A stretch of 64,000 nt of DNA from NCBI GenBank assembly GCA_004519485.1, contig CP038125.1, positions 434,001-498,000 on the forward strand, read 5' to 3'. The position numbers and the translations under genes were made by a program. The stretch comes from Nannochloropsis oceanica. Lineage: Eukaryota; Sar; Eustigmatophyceae; Eustigmatales; Monodopsidaceae. This document shows, in pieces, positions 23,466 to 36,004 of the stretch (positions are counted from its first letter, which is position 1; every line of letters begins with the position of its first letter). Below the pieces are notes generated by a model. That model was not told the origin of the DNA and did no database searches. It saw only the letters and a program-made list of their open reading frames with translations.

Positions 23466-24291
23466 CACATGTTCCATCGGCATTACATTATTTTTCATCT
23501 CGCCCCCAGAAAACCCCCATTTCTCCCCGTCGTAAAACTTGCATGCGACCATTTGCTCGAGTCTTGGTCCTCTCAAGGTTGCACCATGTGTCACATGTAG
23601 TATTTGTGTTGCTAGCCAAATCAGGGGAGCTGGAAGAGAACCCACGGCGGAATGGTCGGGATGAAAATTGTAAGTTCATTCCCTCATGGCACGGCAAGAT
23701 CCACGAGTAAGCCCGACGAGAATGGCAAGCGTAAAGGAAAAAGTGCGTGGGAGTTGCCATATCCCACCGTCCGTTTATAGAGGAGGCCTCGGTAGCCCCG
23801 TCTGTCTAATTAGGTGGTCCCATGATTTTGACGCCTTCCTGCTAGAAAGCAGGCAAAGACACTTCCGCTTTACCATCTGGTTCTATTCTCGCCCATTTCG
23901 GCCTTGTTCCGCCATCTGGGGCGGGCAAACATATTTGGAAGCCGCCACTCCCACGGAAGCAAACAGAAGAGCGCTACAGCGGCCGGCGGAGTGCGGCTCG
24001 TGCTTTGTCCTTTGTTAGGACAGAGACATTTCACATTGGTGTCGGAACTGGCTCCTAGTCAAAATGATGTGTTGCAAAACAAGGCAGGCATGTGGATGCA
24101 AGAACGCGTACGGACGCCTGGCCCAGCTGCAACTCGGGAGGGGGAGAAGGGCTGAAGAGGTCAAAAAAGGCCAGGACACCATACAGAGCTCCCAAAGCCA
24201 CCATGAGACAAAAACGATTCACACGCATACATGCCCATCCCACATCACTTTCTCCTTTCTTTCCCTTTACCTCCCGTTCTCGACAGGAACG
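23466..24291. other. intergenic region upstream of the Zn2Cys6 gene
   Basis: About 830 bases without CCCT/GGGA repeats and without a convincing coding region. The part next to the gap may belong to the broken acidic gene. A possible acceptor (TCTCGACAG) lies six bases before the Zn2Cys6 start codon, so a 5' UTR intron is possible. Confidence 0.4.
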
Positions 24292-25642
24292 ATGGCAGAC
24301 ATAATAGAAAAACGGACCTGCATGGCATGCCGCAAAAGCAAGGTGCGAAGGGAGGGGGAAAGGGAGGGAGGGCACCTTGGCTAAGCATCAAATTAGACGG
24401 GAAATTCCCGAAGTGGAGCGACGAATGCCCGGTCACCCTGACTAGTCCATAAGAAGGGCTGAGGTGAGGGAAGCGATGGTGTGGGAGGGTGCTCCCTACC
24501 TTCCTCCCATTCCCGTTCTTCGCCCTGGGCGGGGGCAGCGAGGGCAAGAGCTGCTGGAGACAGGGTTAAGGCGACTGAATGCCTGGCTTTGTCACAGCCG
24601 TCGCTGCGTTAAATCAGCGCTGTGTCGATGCCTTGTGGTGCCGGGGCCGGTCTTCCTCGACGCTCCTTGTCGGGGGGATGGGGAGGGTCTTGGAGGAGAA
24701 AGGGCATGTCTTTGCGAGAGAGGGAAGAAGAAAGGGAATAAACCATGGATTTCAGTGCTCTGCCCTCCTCCTCCTTCTTCTCCCCTACCTCCTTGTGCCG
24801 CTGCTGCTGCTCCTTCTGCTGCGACTGCTGCTGCTGCTACTGCTTGTTTCTTTTTTCACGTCTGGCTCACACTGCATGTCCCTCTCTTCCTCCCTCCCCC
24901 TCCCCCTCCCCCTCCCCCCTCCCTCTTATCTCGCATAGGTCCGCTGCTCCAAGGATGTGCCCTGGTGAGTCTTCATTCCCTCCTTCCCTCCCTCCCTCCC
25001 TCCCTCCTTCACTTCCTCCTTCTTCTTGAGTCCAAAGCCCTCCCTCCTCCTCGCTCGCGTGCCGCCCCCTCCTCCTCGCCTTTCTCACCCTCCCTCTTCC
25101 TTCCCCCCTCCCTCCCTCCTTTGCAGCACGCGATGCCTCCGCCTAGGCCTTAATTGTGTGGAGCAAGTCCGGGGACGGGGACGGCCCTTGGTCTCCTACA
25201 TGCTGGCAGTAAGGGCAGGAGGGAGGGCGGGAGGGCGGGAGGGAAGGAGGGGATGCAATTGCAGTGAGTAATTCGTGAGAGCGATGAGGATAAATAAGGT
25301 CTTTTTGGCCACTATTTCCCTCCCTCCCTCCCTCCCTCCTTCGCTCCTTCCTTCCTTTTACCGCGTACCAAAGCGCCTGCCCTCATCTATCCCCTCCCTC
25401 TCCCCCCCTCCCTACCTCCCTCCCTCTCTCCCCCAGCCTGCCCACGGGACCGGAACCGACAGTGACTGCCACAATTCCGACCTGGACTCCTCCCTCCACT
25501 CCGACTGCTCCTCCCTCCCGCCCCACAGCCACTCCTCCCTTCCTCCCTCCTCCCCGCACATTACCCATCCCCCTCCCTTTGCCTCGGCCTCGGTCTCCTC
25601 TGTGGACGGACGAGGAGGAGGAGGAGGAGGAGGGCAGGCGCA

Positions 25643-25676
<34 letters not shown>

Positions 25677-28600
25677 GCAGAGCTTGGGCTGGTGCATCAT
25701 GAGCCGCAGCTGCACCAACAACGCAGCTATCAACAGTCCCTGGATCATCAGCAACAGCAACAGCAGCAACAGCAACAGGGATCTTCCTCCTCCACCCTCC
25801 CTGCATTGCATGAATTTTTCCTCGATCCCATGCGGACTGGTGAGGGAGGGAGGGAGGGAGGGAGGAGGGCATGAAATATACCCACATCCATCACACACAC
25901 GGCTCTCCGAGTCGAGAATCTTATACTCCTCTCTTCCCTCCCTCCCTCCCTCCCGTCCTTCCTCCCTCCCTCCCTCTCCCTTACTTAGCCAATATCAACC
26001 GTCGCAAGCTTCTGATCGTCCTCAGGGCCTGGGGAATGCTCGCGGCCAAGACATTGACCAAATCCACTTCTTCTTTCCCTCCCTCCTTCCCTCCCCATCA
26101 CCCACCCGGAGGCATGAACCTCAGTGGGGTCAATGGACAGGTGAGTCCCTCTCTCCCTCCCTCCTTCCATCCCTCTCACTATCTTCCCATCGGTCATGGT
26201 CTCATCCTCCCTCCCTCCCTCCCTCCCTCCCTCCCTCCCTCCCTCAGTTCTTCCACATCCTCCAAGGCGTGGCCAGCACCTTCGGGCTCGATCTTCAGGT
26301 AAGAAGAGAGGGAGGGAGGGAGGGAGGCAGCGAGGGAAGGAGGATGGTGATGCTTTGCCTCGAATCACTCGTTAATAGCTGTGTCCCTGACCATGCCACC
26401 CCCTCCCTCCTTCCCGCCCTCCCTCCCTCCCTCAGGATGTCCTCCACCTGGAGCCAGAGGTGTACGCAGCACTGTGTGAGGGGAATGGAAGGAACGAGCG
26501 GAGAGGGACCGCGGGAGGGGCCCCGCGCGAGGTGCCCATGTACATCAAGGTGGGGAGGGAGGGAGGGGAGGAGGGTGACTTTTTGAATTTTCGAATATGG
26601 GCATGACGTTCGAATCTCATTGTTCTTCCCCAGCTCTCAAGGAAGGAGTCCTTGTTCTCAAGCATGCACCTATCTTGCCTTCCCTTCCTCCTTCCCCCCC
26701 TCCCTCAGGCCCTGGACTGCGAGGCGTTCGCCGTCTCTCGACGTGTGCTTTGCCAGGGGGAGAGCAGCTTCACCTGCAACGAGGTGTTTTCCTCCATGTT
26801 TGCAACCAAGGCCATGGCTGAACGGAGTCCGGAGCGAGCGACGGGTATTGATATCTGGCTAGGGTGAGTCTTCCCTCCCTCCCTCCCTCCCTCCCTCCCT
26901 CCGCCAGGTCCTCCCCTTCCCTTTGGTACATGAAGCCTTATTCTCCCTCCCTCCCTCCCTCCCTCCTCAGCTGCATCGATTCGGAGGACCGCAAGGAGTT
27001 TCTGCATTCCTTCCTCTCCACCCTTCTCGCCTCCCCCTCCCCCTGCACCGAGACGGCCGGAATCTTCAAGGTACGTGTGGAGGAGAGGGAGAAAAAGGTG
27101 GGAAAAGAAGGATGGGAAAAAGGAGGGAGAGAAGGAAAGCGCGGAGGAGTGAGAGGGAGTAGAACGGATGCTCGTCACGAAACAAAGTGAAAAGAGGAAG
27201 GCCAATGTTCCCAAGCCCTCAAGCAAGCCCTCCCTCCCTCCCTCCCTCCCTCCCTCCCTCCCTCTAGTGCAAGGACAAGAACGGTCGCGTCATAGCAACC
27301 CACCTCAGGCTGCGTTCCTATTACTCCCAAGCGGGCGACTACGTCGCTTATTCCCTCTTCCTTGCCCCGCTTCCTCCTGTCCGCCTTGGCTCTCTCCTTG
27401 CTCCTCCTGCACACGCACCCACGCTACTGCCGCACCCACGGCAGGTACGCCCTCCTTCGTGCCTTCCCCCGCTGCCTCACTCTTTCCCTCTTCTTCCATT
27501 CCTTTTTGTCTTCCTTCTTTCTTCGCTCCGTCTTTTCTCAACCACTCTCTCTCTTTCTCTCTCACACACACTCTCACACTCTCTCACTCACTCACTCACT
27601 CTCTCCCTATTACTCTCTCTCTGTCTCTCTCTCTCTCTTACACTCACACTTTCTCTCTCTTTGCGGGACCCTAGCAGATGGCCAGCCATATCCCTCCCTC
27701 CTCCTCCTCCTCCTCTTCCATCGCCTCCCTGACCTCTGTCACGGGACCTTTCGTCCCCTCCCTCTCCCCCTCCTCCTTTGGTGCTATGCCCTCCCCCGGC
27801 GCCTCGCCCCTTCCCCTTCACCACCACCCCTGCGGAGGGGAGGGCGGGGGGGAGGGAGGGGGCGTGAACTGCACCAACAGCAATAATAGCAGCTTGCGTA
27901 ACACCAACTACCACCACCCGCCGCAGCAGCAGCAGCAACAACAACCACAACAACAACCACAACAACCACAACAACCACAACAACAACAACAACAACAACA
28001 ACCACAACAACCACAACAACCACAACAACAACAGCAGCAGCAGCGCCATTATCAAGGAGAGGGAATGGCCAACAGAGGAGGTCTAGGAGGGCAACAGCCT
28101 CTCCGTCCTGTCTTCCGGGTAGCAGCCCCTCCTCTGGAGGGAGGCGACAATGTGCACCAGCAGCACCAGCAGCCTTTTTCATCACATCATAATCATCAGC
28201 AGCAGCAGCAGCAGCAGCAGCAGCGGTTGGAGGAGAGTGAGGAGAGACCTCGTGCGGACTCGCTCTCCTCCATTTCCACCATCGGAAGCGTCACCTCCGA
28301 TAATTCACCCTACTCCCACCACCACCACCAGCAGCAGCAGCAGCAACAGCAGCAACAGCATCATGATCATCATTCCTCCTATCAGCAGCCACCGCAGCAC
28401 CACCAGCAGCACCAACAACAACAGAGCTATTACGATCCTCATCCTCCCTCCATCACTCCAGCTCCTGGCGGCCTCTCCCTCCTCCCCTCCTCCTACTCCT
28501 ACCCCCACCCTTCATCCCTCCCGGCTCCCCCCTCCTGTCCGGTTGAAAACTCATTTCCTTCGGCTCTTCCTCCTCCCTTATCGGGTCCTGGACCTTCCTT

Positions 28601-29127
28601 CCCAGGCCGCCATTCACCTTTGACCACCCCCTACATCACCACCGCTCCTTCCGCCGCCAGCAGGAGCAGCAGTAGCAGCAGCAACAACAAGAAGCGACCT
28701 CGGCCCTCCCACTCTTCTTCAAAGTCTGTTGAGGAAGAGGAGGGGAGGGAGGGAGACCACCACTACCACCAGCAACAGCAGCACCACCACTATCAGCGGC
28801 AGCAGCAGCAGCAGCAGCATGAGCGAATGGGCGCCAAGCCCAGTCCAAATAGGGGGGTTACCAACATCAGCACCAACAGCGGCAACGAGGAGGAAGAGGA
28901 TGAGGAAGAGCAGGAGGAGGAGGGGAGAAAGAGGGATGACGTGGAGCACCTCGTCGTTGCCACTGCTCTTCAGAAGCTTCAGGAGTCTTCCCCTCCCTCT
29001 GCCGTCTCTCCCTCTTCCGACCTTCTCTCCTCTCTCCCACCCTCCCTCGGCACCACCATCCCCGGCAGCATAAACGATGCTCGAGAAGGACATAACATCA
29101 CCCACGGCAACCACCACCACCACCACA

Positions 29128-29160
<33 letters not shown>

Positions 29161-29554
29161 GCAGCAGCAGTTGCGATAGGATTGAGGACGTGGTCATCCC
29201 CTGCCTCAGCGACGCTCATCAGATTGTGTCCGACTTTTCGGCTGCTACGTCCGCCTCGGGCGAAACCAAGGTTAGTCCTCCCTCCCTCCCTCCCTCCCTT
29301 TCTTTATTTGCTTTCTTTTTCCCCCACCTCTAGTCTCATTGCCTATTCCTCCTTCCCTCCCTCCCTCCTTCCCTCCCTCCCTACAGAACCCCACAAAAGC
29401 GCTGTCAAACTCATCCTCCTCTTCTTACCTTCGAGATATGAATGAAGAGAGCGGGATAGAAGGCACCGCCGACAACTCTAATCGACGAGAATCGCACTCC
29501 CTCCTTCCATCCCTCCCTCCCTTTTCGGAAGAGCAGGAGACAATAAGGCTGTAA
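24292..29554 (+). CDS. Zn(II)2Cys6 fungal-type transcription factor with long Gln/Ser-rich region
   Basis: Twelve exons join in phase to 1023 residues: 24292-24342, 24939-24964, 25127-25208, 25437-25839, 25989-26140, 26248-26298, 26436-26549, 26709-26863, 26971-27070, 27268-27444, 27678-29270 and 29387-29554. The first three exons build a binuclear zinc cluster: CMACRKSKVRCSKDVPC then TRCLRLGLNC, six Cys with fungal GAL4-type spacing. The cluster is cut twice by introns. Mid-protein, FFHILQGVASTFGLDLQ through GIDIWLGCIDSEDRKEF and HLRLRSYYSQAGDYVAYSLF could be a PAS-like sensor fold (inference). The rest has long polyQ, polyS and polyH tracts typical of activation domains. A Zn2Cys6 repressor controlling lipid content is known in Nannochloropsis gaditana; whether this is that gene cannot be decided here. 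Confidence 0.88.
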
Positions 29555-30781
29555 AAAGTTGAAGGAGGGAGGTAGAGAAGATAGGAGGGAGGGCGGGAGG
29601 ATTGATAGCATCATGTACAGTTGTGGCCGCTGGGTAGTTTGGGCCGGAGAGGAAGGAAGGGAAAAGGAAATTTCGAGAGGAAGTGTTCATGTTTACGTCG
29701 AGTAAAGAGTAGTAGTAGTAGTGAGGAGGAAGATGAGGACGACGAGGACGACGACGAGAAGGAGGCGATAGGATAATGATAGACAGTGCAACCATACAGC
29801 CGTAAAGTTTACTGGCAGAAGAGGGAAGATAAGACTCTCACATACCGTAATTTGCGCGACAAGCAGCAGCAGCCCCAACAGAGAGAAAGTAGACGAAGAT
29901 AAGTTGGAGAAAATTATCGAAGATCAGCACTTTCGCTGAAAAGAAGGAAAGGGACGAGGACTGAATAAAAAAATAGGGGTAGACGACTGGAGGAGACTGG
30001 GGATTTAAAGAGTACTTCTAGAGAAACCTTCACATCTTCGGAACTACTCGGCCAAGTACCCGGATGCGAAAGAGAAAAACGAGAAACGAAAAACAAAAAC
30101 AAGAACATCCACGAAAACTTGAAGCAAAACAAGAACAAGAACAAGAGGATCAAGGAGATCAGTAAGACCAAAGAGAAGTTATAAGGGGGAGGGAAGGATG
30201 GGAGGAAGAACAAATTCAGCACGAAGGAAAAGCGTCCTTTTGCCCCTTAACCACAAGAGAGCAAAAGTTGCACGCAGTAGCAGCAACCGCAGTAGCAGCA
30301 GCAGCAGCAAGAACAGCAACAGTTAAATTGCATGCTCTCCATGAATTCGGATGAACCCTCTAAGCAAGACAAACCCAATGACCCAGAGATTGAGAGAAAG
30401 TAGAAGACAAACTAGCGGGCAATGCATATGAAGGGGGCAGTTCCCGAAGCCGCCAACGAGCCCACGTATAACACAGAAAGAGAAACTAAGATTTACTGTT
30501 TAGACACGCTTTTGATTTTAAGTCTTTTTAGTGTCCAGGTGCTGCTCGCTCGGCCGCCGTCAATCCCTCCGTTGATTTCCTGCGGCTCCACAGCCTTTTT
30601 TCCAACCCGTAAAGTTTTCCCTGAGCCGGTGTTTCTTATATGTGTAAGAGACTTTTTTTAATGTGTATGGGCTGGGGTTTTCGATTATTAAGCTCTCTGC
30701 TTTCGTTATCTCACGCTGGCAAGAGAGCATGCGTCTTCCTCATTCACTCCCATCCTCCTTGCACCCTACCTCTAGGCGTGC
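29555..30781. other. 1.2 kb convergent intergenic region
   Basis: Between the stops of the Zn2Cys6 gene (+) and the OB-fold gene (-). The left part is purine-rich with (AGT)n/(GAC)n microsatellites near 29708-29760 and an A-rich stretch around 30060-30180; there is a (AGC)n run near 30280-30325. No gene supported. Confidence 0.5.
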
Positions 30782-31818
30782 TCAAATCTCTTCCGCCATT
30801 TCCTCTTCATTCCCTATCTCCTCCTCCTCGTTATCTTCTTCTTCTTCCCCTACCCCCTCTGGTCCGCGATGAATCAATTCGTACTCAACACCTGACTTGT
30901 CGGTCTCCTCGTTCACCTCGAAGGGGGCAGAGGGTGTAGAGGAGATCCCGTCTGGGTATCTAGGGCGAAAGAGAGGAAAGGGAGCGAGGTGGGGACAAAA
31001 GGGACGTGTAATGCCACTTAATCTTCAGATCTGCACTCTTCTTACTTATTCTAGATAAGCGAGTCGGTCATTTAAAGGAGAGATGTGAGAGTTCATTCAA
31101 GGAGGGAAGTAGGGAAGGAGGAAGGAAAAGGGGGGACTGCGGAAGAGGAAGATGGAGGGAGAGGAAAATACCTGGACAGCTTGCCCCACTTGTTGACAAT
31201 CAGGCGCATATGGCCCTTGTACATGGCCACGCCCGCATTACGCACCACCACCACGAGAGGCTTTGTTTCATCCTCTTCCGTTTCCCTCAAGCCCTGTACA
31301 AGGAAATCCACCTGACCGTTCCGGGCGCGCAAAGTAATGGTGCCGGTTTCGTCCCCAACGGTGACCTCAGCAATTCTGTGTAGGAAATACAAGAGAGAGG
31401 ATATATAATTTGGGGATTGGCTGTGTGACTTCATGAGATGGGGCTTGAATATGTAGAATGTTGCCCAGAGAATGTCTATTCCACCTCCCACCCTTTTGCT
31501 CTCCCCCCTCTCCTCCCACCATCCTCACTTCGTTATGCTTCCATCGACCCTTGCCCGTTCCAGCATCGTCTTGATGCGCAGGACCCGCAGCACCAGGTTG
31601 TGACCGAGGCTCGCTGGGGTGAGAAGATCGACCTAGGGGTAGAGAGGAAAAGAGGGAGCGACATTATACGTGGCTCACTCGCAGAGCCACTAAGAGATGC
31701 AACAAACCTTGGTGTAGCGGGCAGGCCGCAAGGGTGGTGAGTGGGAGGTATGTATAGCCGGTGGCGGAAGGGCCGCTACAGGTAGAGAAGAGGCCATCGG
31801 CGGAAGTGGGGCCGCCAT
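30782..31818 (-). CDS. OB-fold nucleic-acid-binding protein (At4g28440-like)
   Basis: Exons 31818-31708, 31632-31529, 31375-31172 and 30959-30782 join to 198 residues. The core VDLLTPASLGHNLVLRVLRI, KIAEVTVGDETGTITLRARN, VVVVRNAGVAMYKGHMRLIV and NKWGKLSRYPDG matches plant and protist OB-fold proteins of the At4g28440/SOSS-B-like kind (family text: AECLVGDETG, then RNARIDMFKG.MRL.VDKWG). A short Pro/Ala-rich N-terminus precedes it, and an acidic poly-Glu tail follows. It likely binds single-stranded nucleic acid; the partner is unknown. Its start faces MMAB across 566 bases. Confidence 0.85.
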
Positions 31819-32384
31819 AGGTCGTGTTGCTGGCTTGATAGAGCAGACTTTAATCGGGTATGGCAATGTTAGCAAATAGACTCCCAGAAGTAGCCAAGGG
31901 AGTGCTGGAATCAAAGATGCGTAAAGGCATGGCCTCCCAGATAGAAGAAGCACCGTAATGGACGCACATACTTTATCGAAGCTTGCTTCCTTAGCACACC
32001 ATCAGGGGCATGTGGTCAACAGAACACTCCACACACCGCTGAGGAAATTGCTCTTGGCGAAACGGGAACACGTCGCCCTACTATTTCTGCCCCATCTGAC
32101 ACACCTGACAGACGCCTGAAAGACTTGTCGGTGGTCCCGTCCGGCCGAGACTGGGGCTGATCGACGATTCAGGAAGAGATATGCGCAATGATGTGACGTT
32201 AATTATCTATGCGGTGCATGCTGTCTTTGGTCGTGACTGCGGTAGACAGCGAGGAAACGCTCGCTTCAGGCCCCTCCTTGTCTCACTCCTGACACACACC
32301 CGTGCTTCTCCACCTTCAGGCAGTCCACGAACCAAGCGCCCGGAAGGGAAAAAAAGGTGCCGACCGCGGGGAGATAAACATGCA
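31819..32384. promoter_or_regulatory. intergenic region between divergent genes (OB-fold protein and MMAB)
   Basis: Stretch of 566 bases with no tetranucleotide arrays and no convincing gene. By position it must contain both promoters. Confidence 0.45.
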
Positions 32385-34757
32385 ATGCTGAGCTCGCTGC
32401 CTTTCCACACCTTTCGTCCCGTCCGTCGCATCATCACATCGTCGTTCGCCACCAACACCACCAGCAGAGGCAGTAGTAGCGTCTGCAGGCAATTTACCAC
32501 CCACCTGTCCCGTCGTCCATCCTCGTCTACCACCAGCATGGCACCCTCACTCTTGGCGCTCGCGGCGTCGGCGGGAAATAGCATAACACTGAGTGAATTA
32601 ACGCTGCACAAGCTGCAAGGAGCACAGCTGTTTGTCGGGAGCGGCGTGGCTTTCCTCTTCGCGGCTCATCGCTGGCAGGTACGGATGGAAGGTAAAAATG
32701 TGGAGGAAGCCTGGAGAGGGATGCTTCAGTCATATGTTCGAACCAAAGGTTGATGCGTGGACACCTTCGATCAGGAATGGCGACGTGGTCTGTCGACCAG
32801 TGCAGGGGAAGGAGCCGCCCGGGACAAGAAGAAGAAGAAGAAGAGTATGATATACACCCGCACGGGAGATAAAGGCACGTCCAGCCTATATAATGGAGAG
32901 GTAAGGCCGAAACGAAGGAAGGCTAGAGCAATGGAGGAAGGGAGAACGAGAAATAAGGGTGGACACACGATGTTGACACTTCCATGTTGTCTTACTCCTT
33001 CACTTCTCCCTCCCCTCCCACCCTCCCCTCCCTCCTCTCCCTCCTCTCACTTCCTCCACTCCATTCCACCATAGCGACGGCCAAAAAATGACGCGACCTT
33101 CGATGCATTGGGTGCAACGGACGAGCTCAACGCAGCTATTGGCCTCGCGAAGGAGCATGCCATGTAAGGAGAGGGGGAGGGAGGGAGGAAGGGAAAGAGT
33201 GAGGGAGGGTGGGAGGGAGGGTGGGAGGGAGAGAGGGAGGGCGAGCAGGTGTGCAGGAGTAGACGAGCCTTATAGGAGAGTAGTAGTACACGGCTTGTTG
33301 CGCATCAAAGCCAGCCTTGACTGTACAATGTCGTTTACTCACTCCATTGACTGACTCGACGCAACACACAGCACCAAGAGCGCCTTGGGAGGGCCGCTGT
33401 GTCAGATCCAATCCCGCCTTCTGGACTTGGGGGCTGCCATCGCCACGCCCGCGCAGGTGGGAAGGAGGGAGGGAGGGAGGGAGGGAGGGTGTGGTGTAAC
33501 TTGAATTTCCGATTTTTCACGGCCTGCATCTGTCTTCCGGGTCTGTTGCTTTTCCCGCTCCCTCTCTACTCCTTCCTTTCCTCTTCCCACTGACGGCCAG
33601 TCTATTTCTCCAATTCCTATTTGTGTCTATTTCTTTTCCCGCCCCCTCCCCCTCCCTACTACTGCTCACCCTTTTAAACTTTCGTCCTTCCCTTCGGACA
33701 GACGTCGGACGACCACAAACGAGAACGGACGCGCTTCGACCCCACCCACGTCAAGAAGGTAAGTTGATTTAGATTATCAAGCAGGGAAATTTGATTCGGA
33801 TTCTCAAGAATATTGGTTGGTTTGGCTTCCCCTTCATTTTCTGGCTCCTCTACTACGGCCCTTCATCACCGTCCCTTCCTTCCTTCCTCCCTCCCTCCCT
33901 CCCTACCTCCCTCCCTCCCCCCGATCAGGTGGAGGAGTGGATCGACGAACTCGACGGCCGCCTCCCTCCTCTCAAGAACTTTATCCTCCCCTCTGGAGGG
34001 CTCTGCAGTGCGCATCTGCACTTAGCCCGGTACGGAGGGAGGGAGGGAATGGCAGGGAGGGAGAATGGAGGGCGGGAAGGAGATGGAAATGCTCGTGCAT
34101 GTGTTTCTTCGCAACTCACTTTCTGCCTTGTCAATGTCCCTCCTTCCCTCCTTCCCTGTTCCCTTTCCCTTCTGTGTCCTTCAGCACCATTTGCCGACGG
34201 GCTGAACGAAGCGTCATCCCCCTTGTCAACTCCGAGCAGGTCGATCCTGAGGTACGCTTGTGCCCTCCCTCCTTCGCTTCCTCCTTCCCTCTCTCATTCC
34301 TCCCTTCGCCTCCTTTTACTTCGAACGCTGTACCATCCGTGTCTTCTTCTCTCTATCCATCTACGTGTGCACACACTCTCTCCTTTTCCTTATAATCGCC
34401 TATTCCACCCTCCTAATTACCCATTCCGCCCTCCTCCTAATCACCCCTTCCTCCTCCTTATCACCCATTCCACCCTCGTAATCATCTATTCCATCCTTCT
34501 AATAATCCATTCCACCATCTTAGTCATTCATTCCACCATCCTAATAATCCATCATCCACGTCTCTCCTCGTCGCCTTCTTCCCTTGGTTCATGCCGTCAG
34601 CCTTCCCACCCCTCCATGGTCCCATCCCTCTCTCCATCCCCATCCATCCCCTCCTTAGGTGGGCATCTATTTGAACCGCCTGTCGGACTTCTTGTTCGTC
34701 GCGGCGCGGTGGGCGGCCAGGAGCGAGGGCCACGAGGAGACCGTGTGGGTGAAGTAA
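32385..34757 (+). CDS. MMAB: cob(I)yrinic acid a,c-diamide adenosyltransferase (PduO type), mitochondrial
   Basis: Eight exons join in phase to 305 residues: 32385-32678, 32775-32900, 33075-33163, 33372-33456, 33702-33758, 33929-34029, 34185-34251 and 34659-34757. Hallmarks: [17 protein letters not shown] (ATP-binding N-terminus), [42 protein letters not shown], then [14 protein letters not shown] and [17 protein letters not shown], the RRAER and LNRLSDxLF signatures of the family. The enzyme makes adenosylcobalamin for methylmalonyl-CoA mutase. The N-terminus is rich in Arg/Ser and fits a mitochondrial presequence. The exon 1 to 2 junction is the least certain part: an unusually long leader (about 115 residues) precedes the catalytic domain, so exon 1 could instead be a separate small gene. 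Confidence 0.9.
34395..34556 (+). repeat. degenerate minisatellite in MMAB intron 7
   Basis: About seven imperfect units of 20-24 bases built around ATTCCACC(C/A)TC followed by TAAT. It lies within the intron between the last two MMAB exons and is distinct from the CCCT repeats that dominate other introns. Confidence 0.75.
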
Positions 34758-36004
34758 AGAGAATGAATGGGGAGAGGACGGGAGGGAGGGAGGGAGGAAG
34801 GGGAGGGAAGCATGCATTTTTCGTTCTCGTCTTTCTCTCTCTGATTCTCTCCATCTCGCTTATTTAATTTCTTCCCTCTCGTCTTTTTCATCTTTCGGCG
34901 AGAAGGAAGGAGGAGTGGCAGTGAGAAGGAGGAAAGGCAGACGGGAGGGACGGAGGAAGGGAGGGAGGGAAAATAACAGCTACGAATTGATCGCTTGGGC
35001 GGAAAGGAGACGATGCGAGGGAGAAGAATACAAATACCACAAGAAAAAAAGAATAGGAGACAGCGAAGGGAAAAACAAACGTGCGCTTAATTAATGGATG
35101 TTTATGTTGTTGTTGTTGTGTTGGGACTTGTCGTTGTTGATGCTGAGCTGTGTGTGGGGGTGGGTGGTGCGCCGCCCCGACATCTGGCCGGAGAGAGCTG
35201 TATGCTTGCGCGTAGCTGAGGAGGGTCAGCAATAGGGAGAGGTTGAAGACGTCGACCTCTTTCAAATCGTCTTACTTTCTTTATCTTTGTTGACCCCTCC
35301 CTTCCGTCTCTCGTATTTTCCGAATTCCCCTCTTTCCTCCTCCTCCTCCTCCTCCTTACTCTCTCTCTCTCTCTTTCTCTTTCTCTCTCCTTGGCATACA
35401 TCGTACATATACACTTTCAAATAATAAATCCTTTCATAAAAATCCCTGAACACAAAATGCCGTGCTCTCATCTCCCCCTCCAATCCTCCCTCCGTCTCTC
35501 TCTCTCTCTCCTTCCCTCTCCCTTTCCTTCCCCGCATTATCACGTGCGCTTCTCGAAAGTACATCCCTCTCCCTTGCTCCTTCCCTCCCTTCCTCCCTCC
35601 CTCGCCCCTTCCCTTCCTCTATCTGTACTGGTATTGGCGCTCTTGCATGAGTCGCTGGGTTCGAAGCTGCTGCCGCTCAATGATGCCTTGCTGCACAAGG
35701 GAAAGAGGGAGGGAGGGAGGGAGGGAGGGAGGGAACGAGATGTCAGTCTCCGGGACTTCAATTATTGATTCAAGCCAGACGGAAGGAGGGGATGGGGGAG
35801 GGGAGAGACAGGAGGGACGGGAGTGATGAAGAGAGAAAGGGAGGGAGGGAGGGAGGGAGGGAGGGAGGGAGGGAGGGAGGGAGGGAGGGAGGGAGGGAGG
35901 GAGGGAGGGAGGGAGGGAGGGAGGGAGGGAGGGAGGGAGGGAGGGAGGGAGGGAGGGAGGGGGGGGAGGGAGGGAGGGAGGGGAGGGAGGGAGGGAGGGT
36001 TAGT
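34758..36004. other. 1.25 kb convergent intergenic region
   Basis: Between the stops of MMAB (+) and the Gln-rich membrane protein (-). It contains CT-rich runs (35350-35390 and about 35490-35620) and a long GGGA array (see separate entry). No coding region supported. Confidence 0.5.
35838..35999. repeat. long (GGGA)n array, about 160 bases
   Basis: About 40 units of GGGA with few interruptions, including a G8 run near 35960. Any strand read as coding here gives only GREGG or SLPPS repeats. It has strong G-quadruplex potential on the plus strand. Confidence 0.95.
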
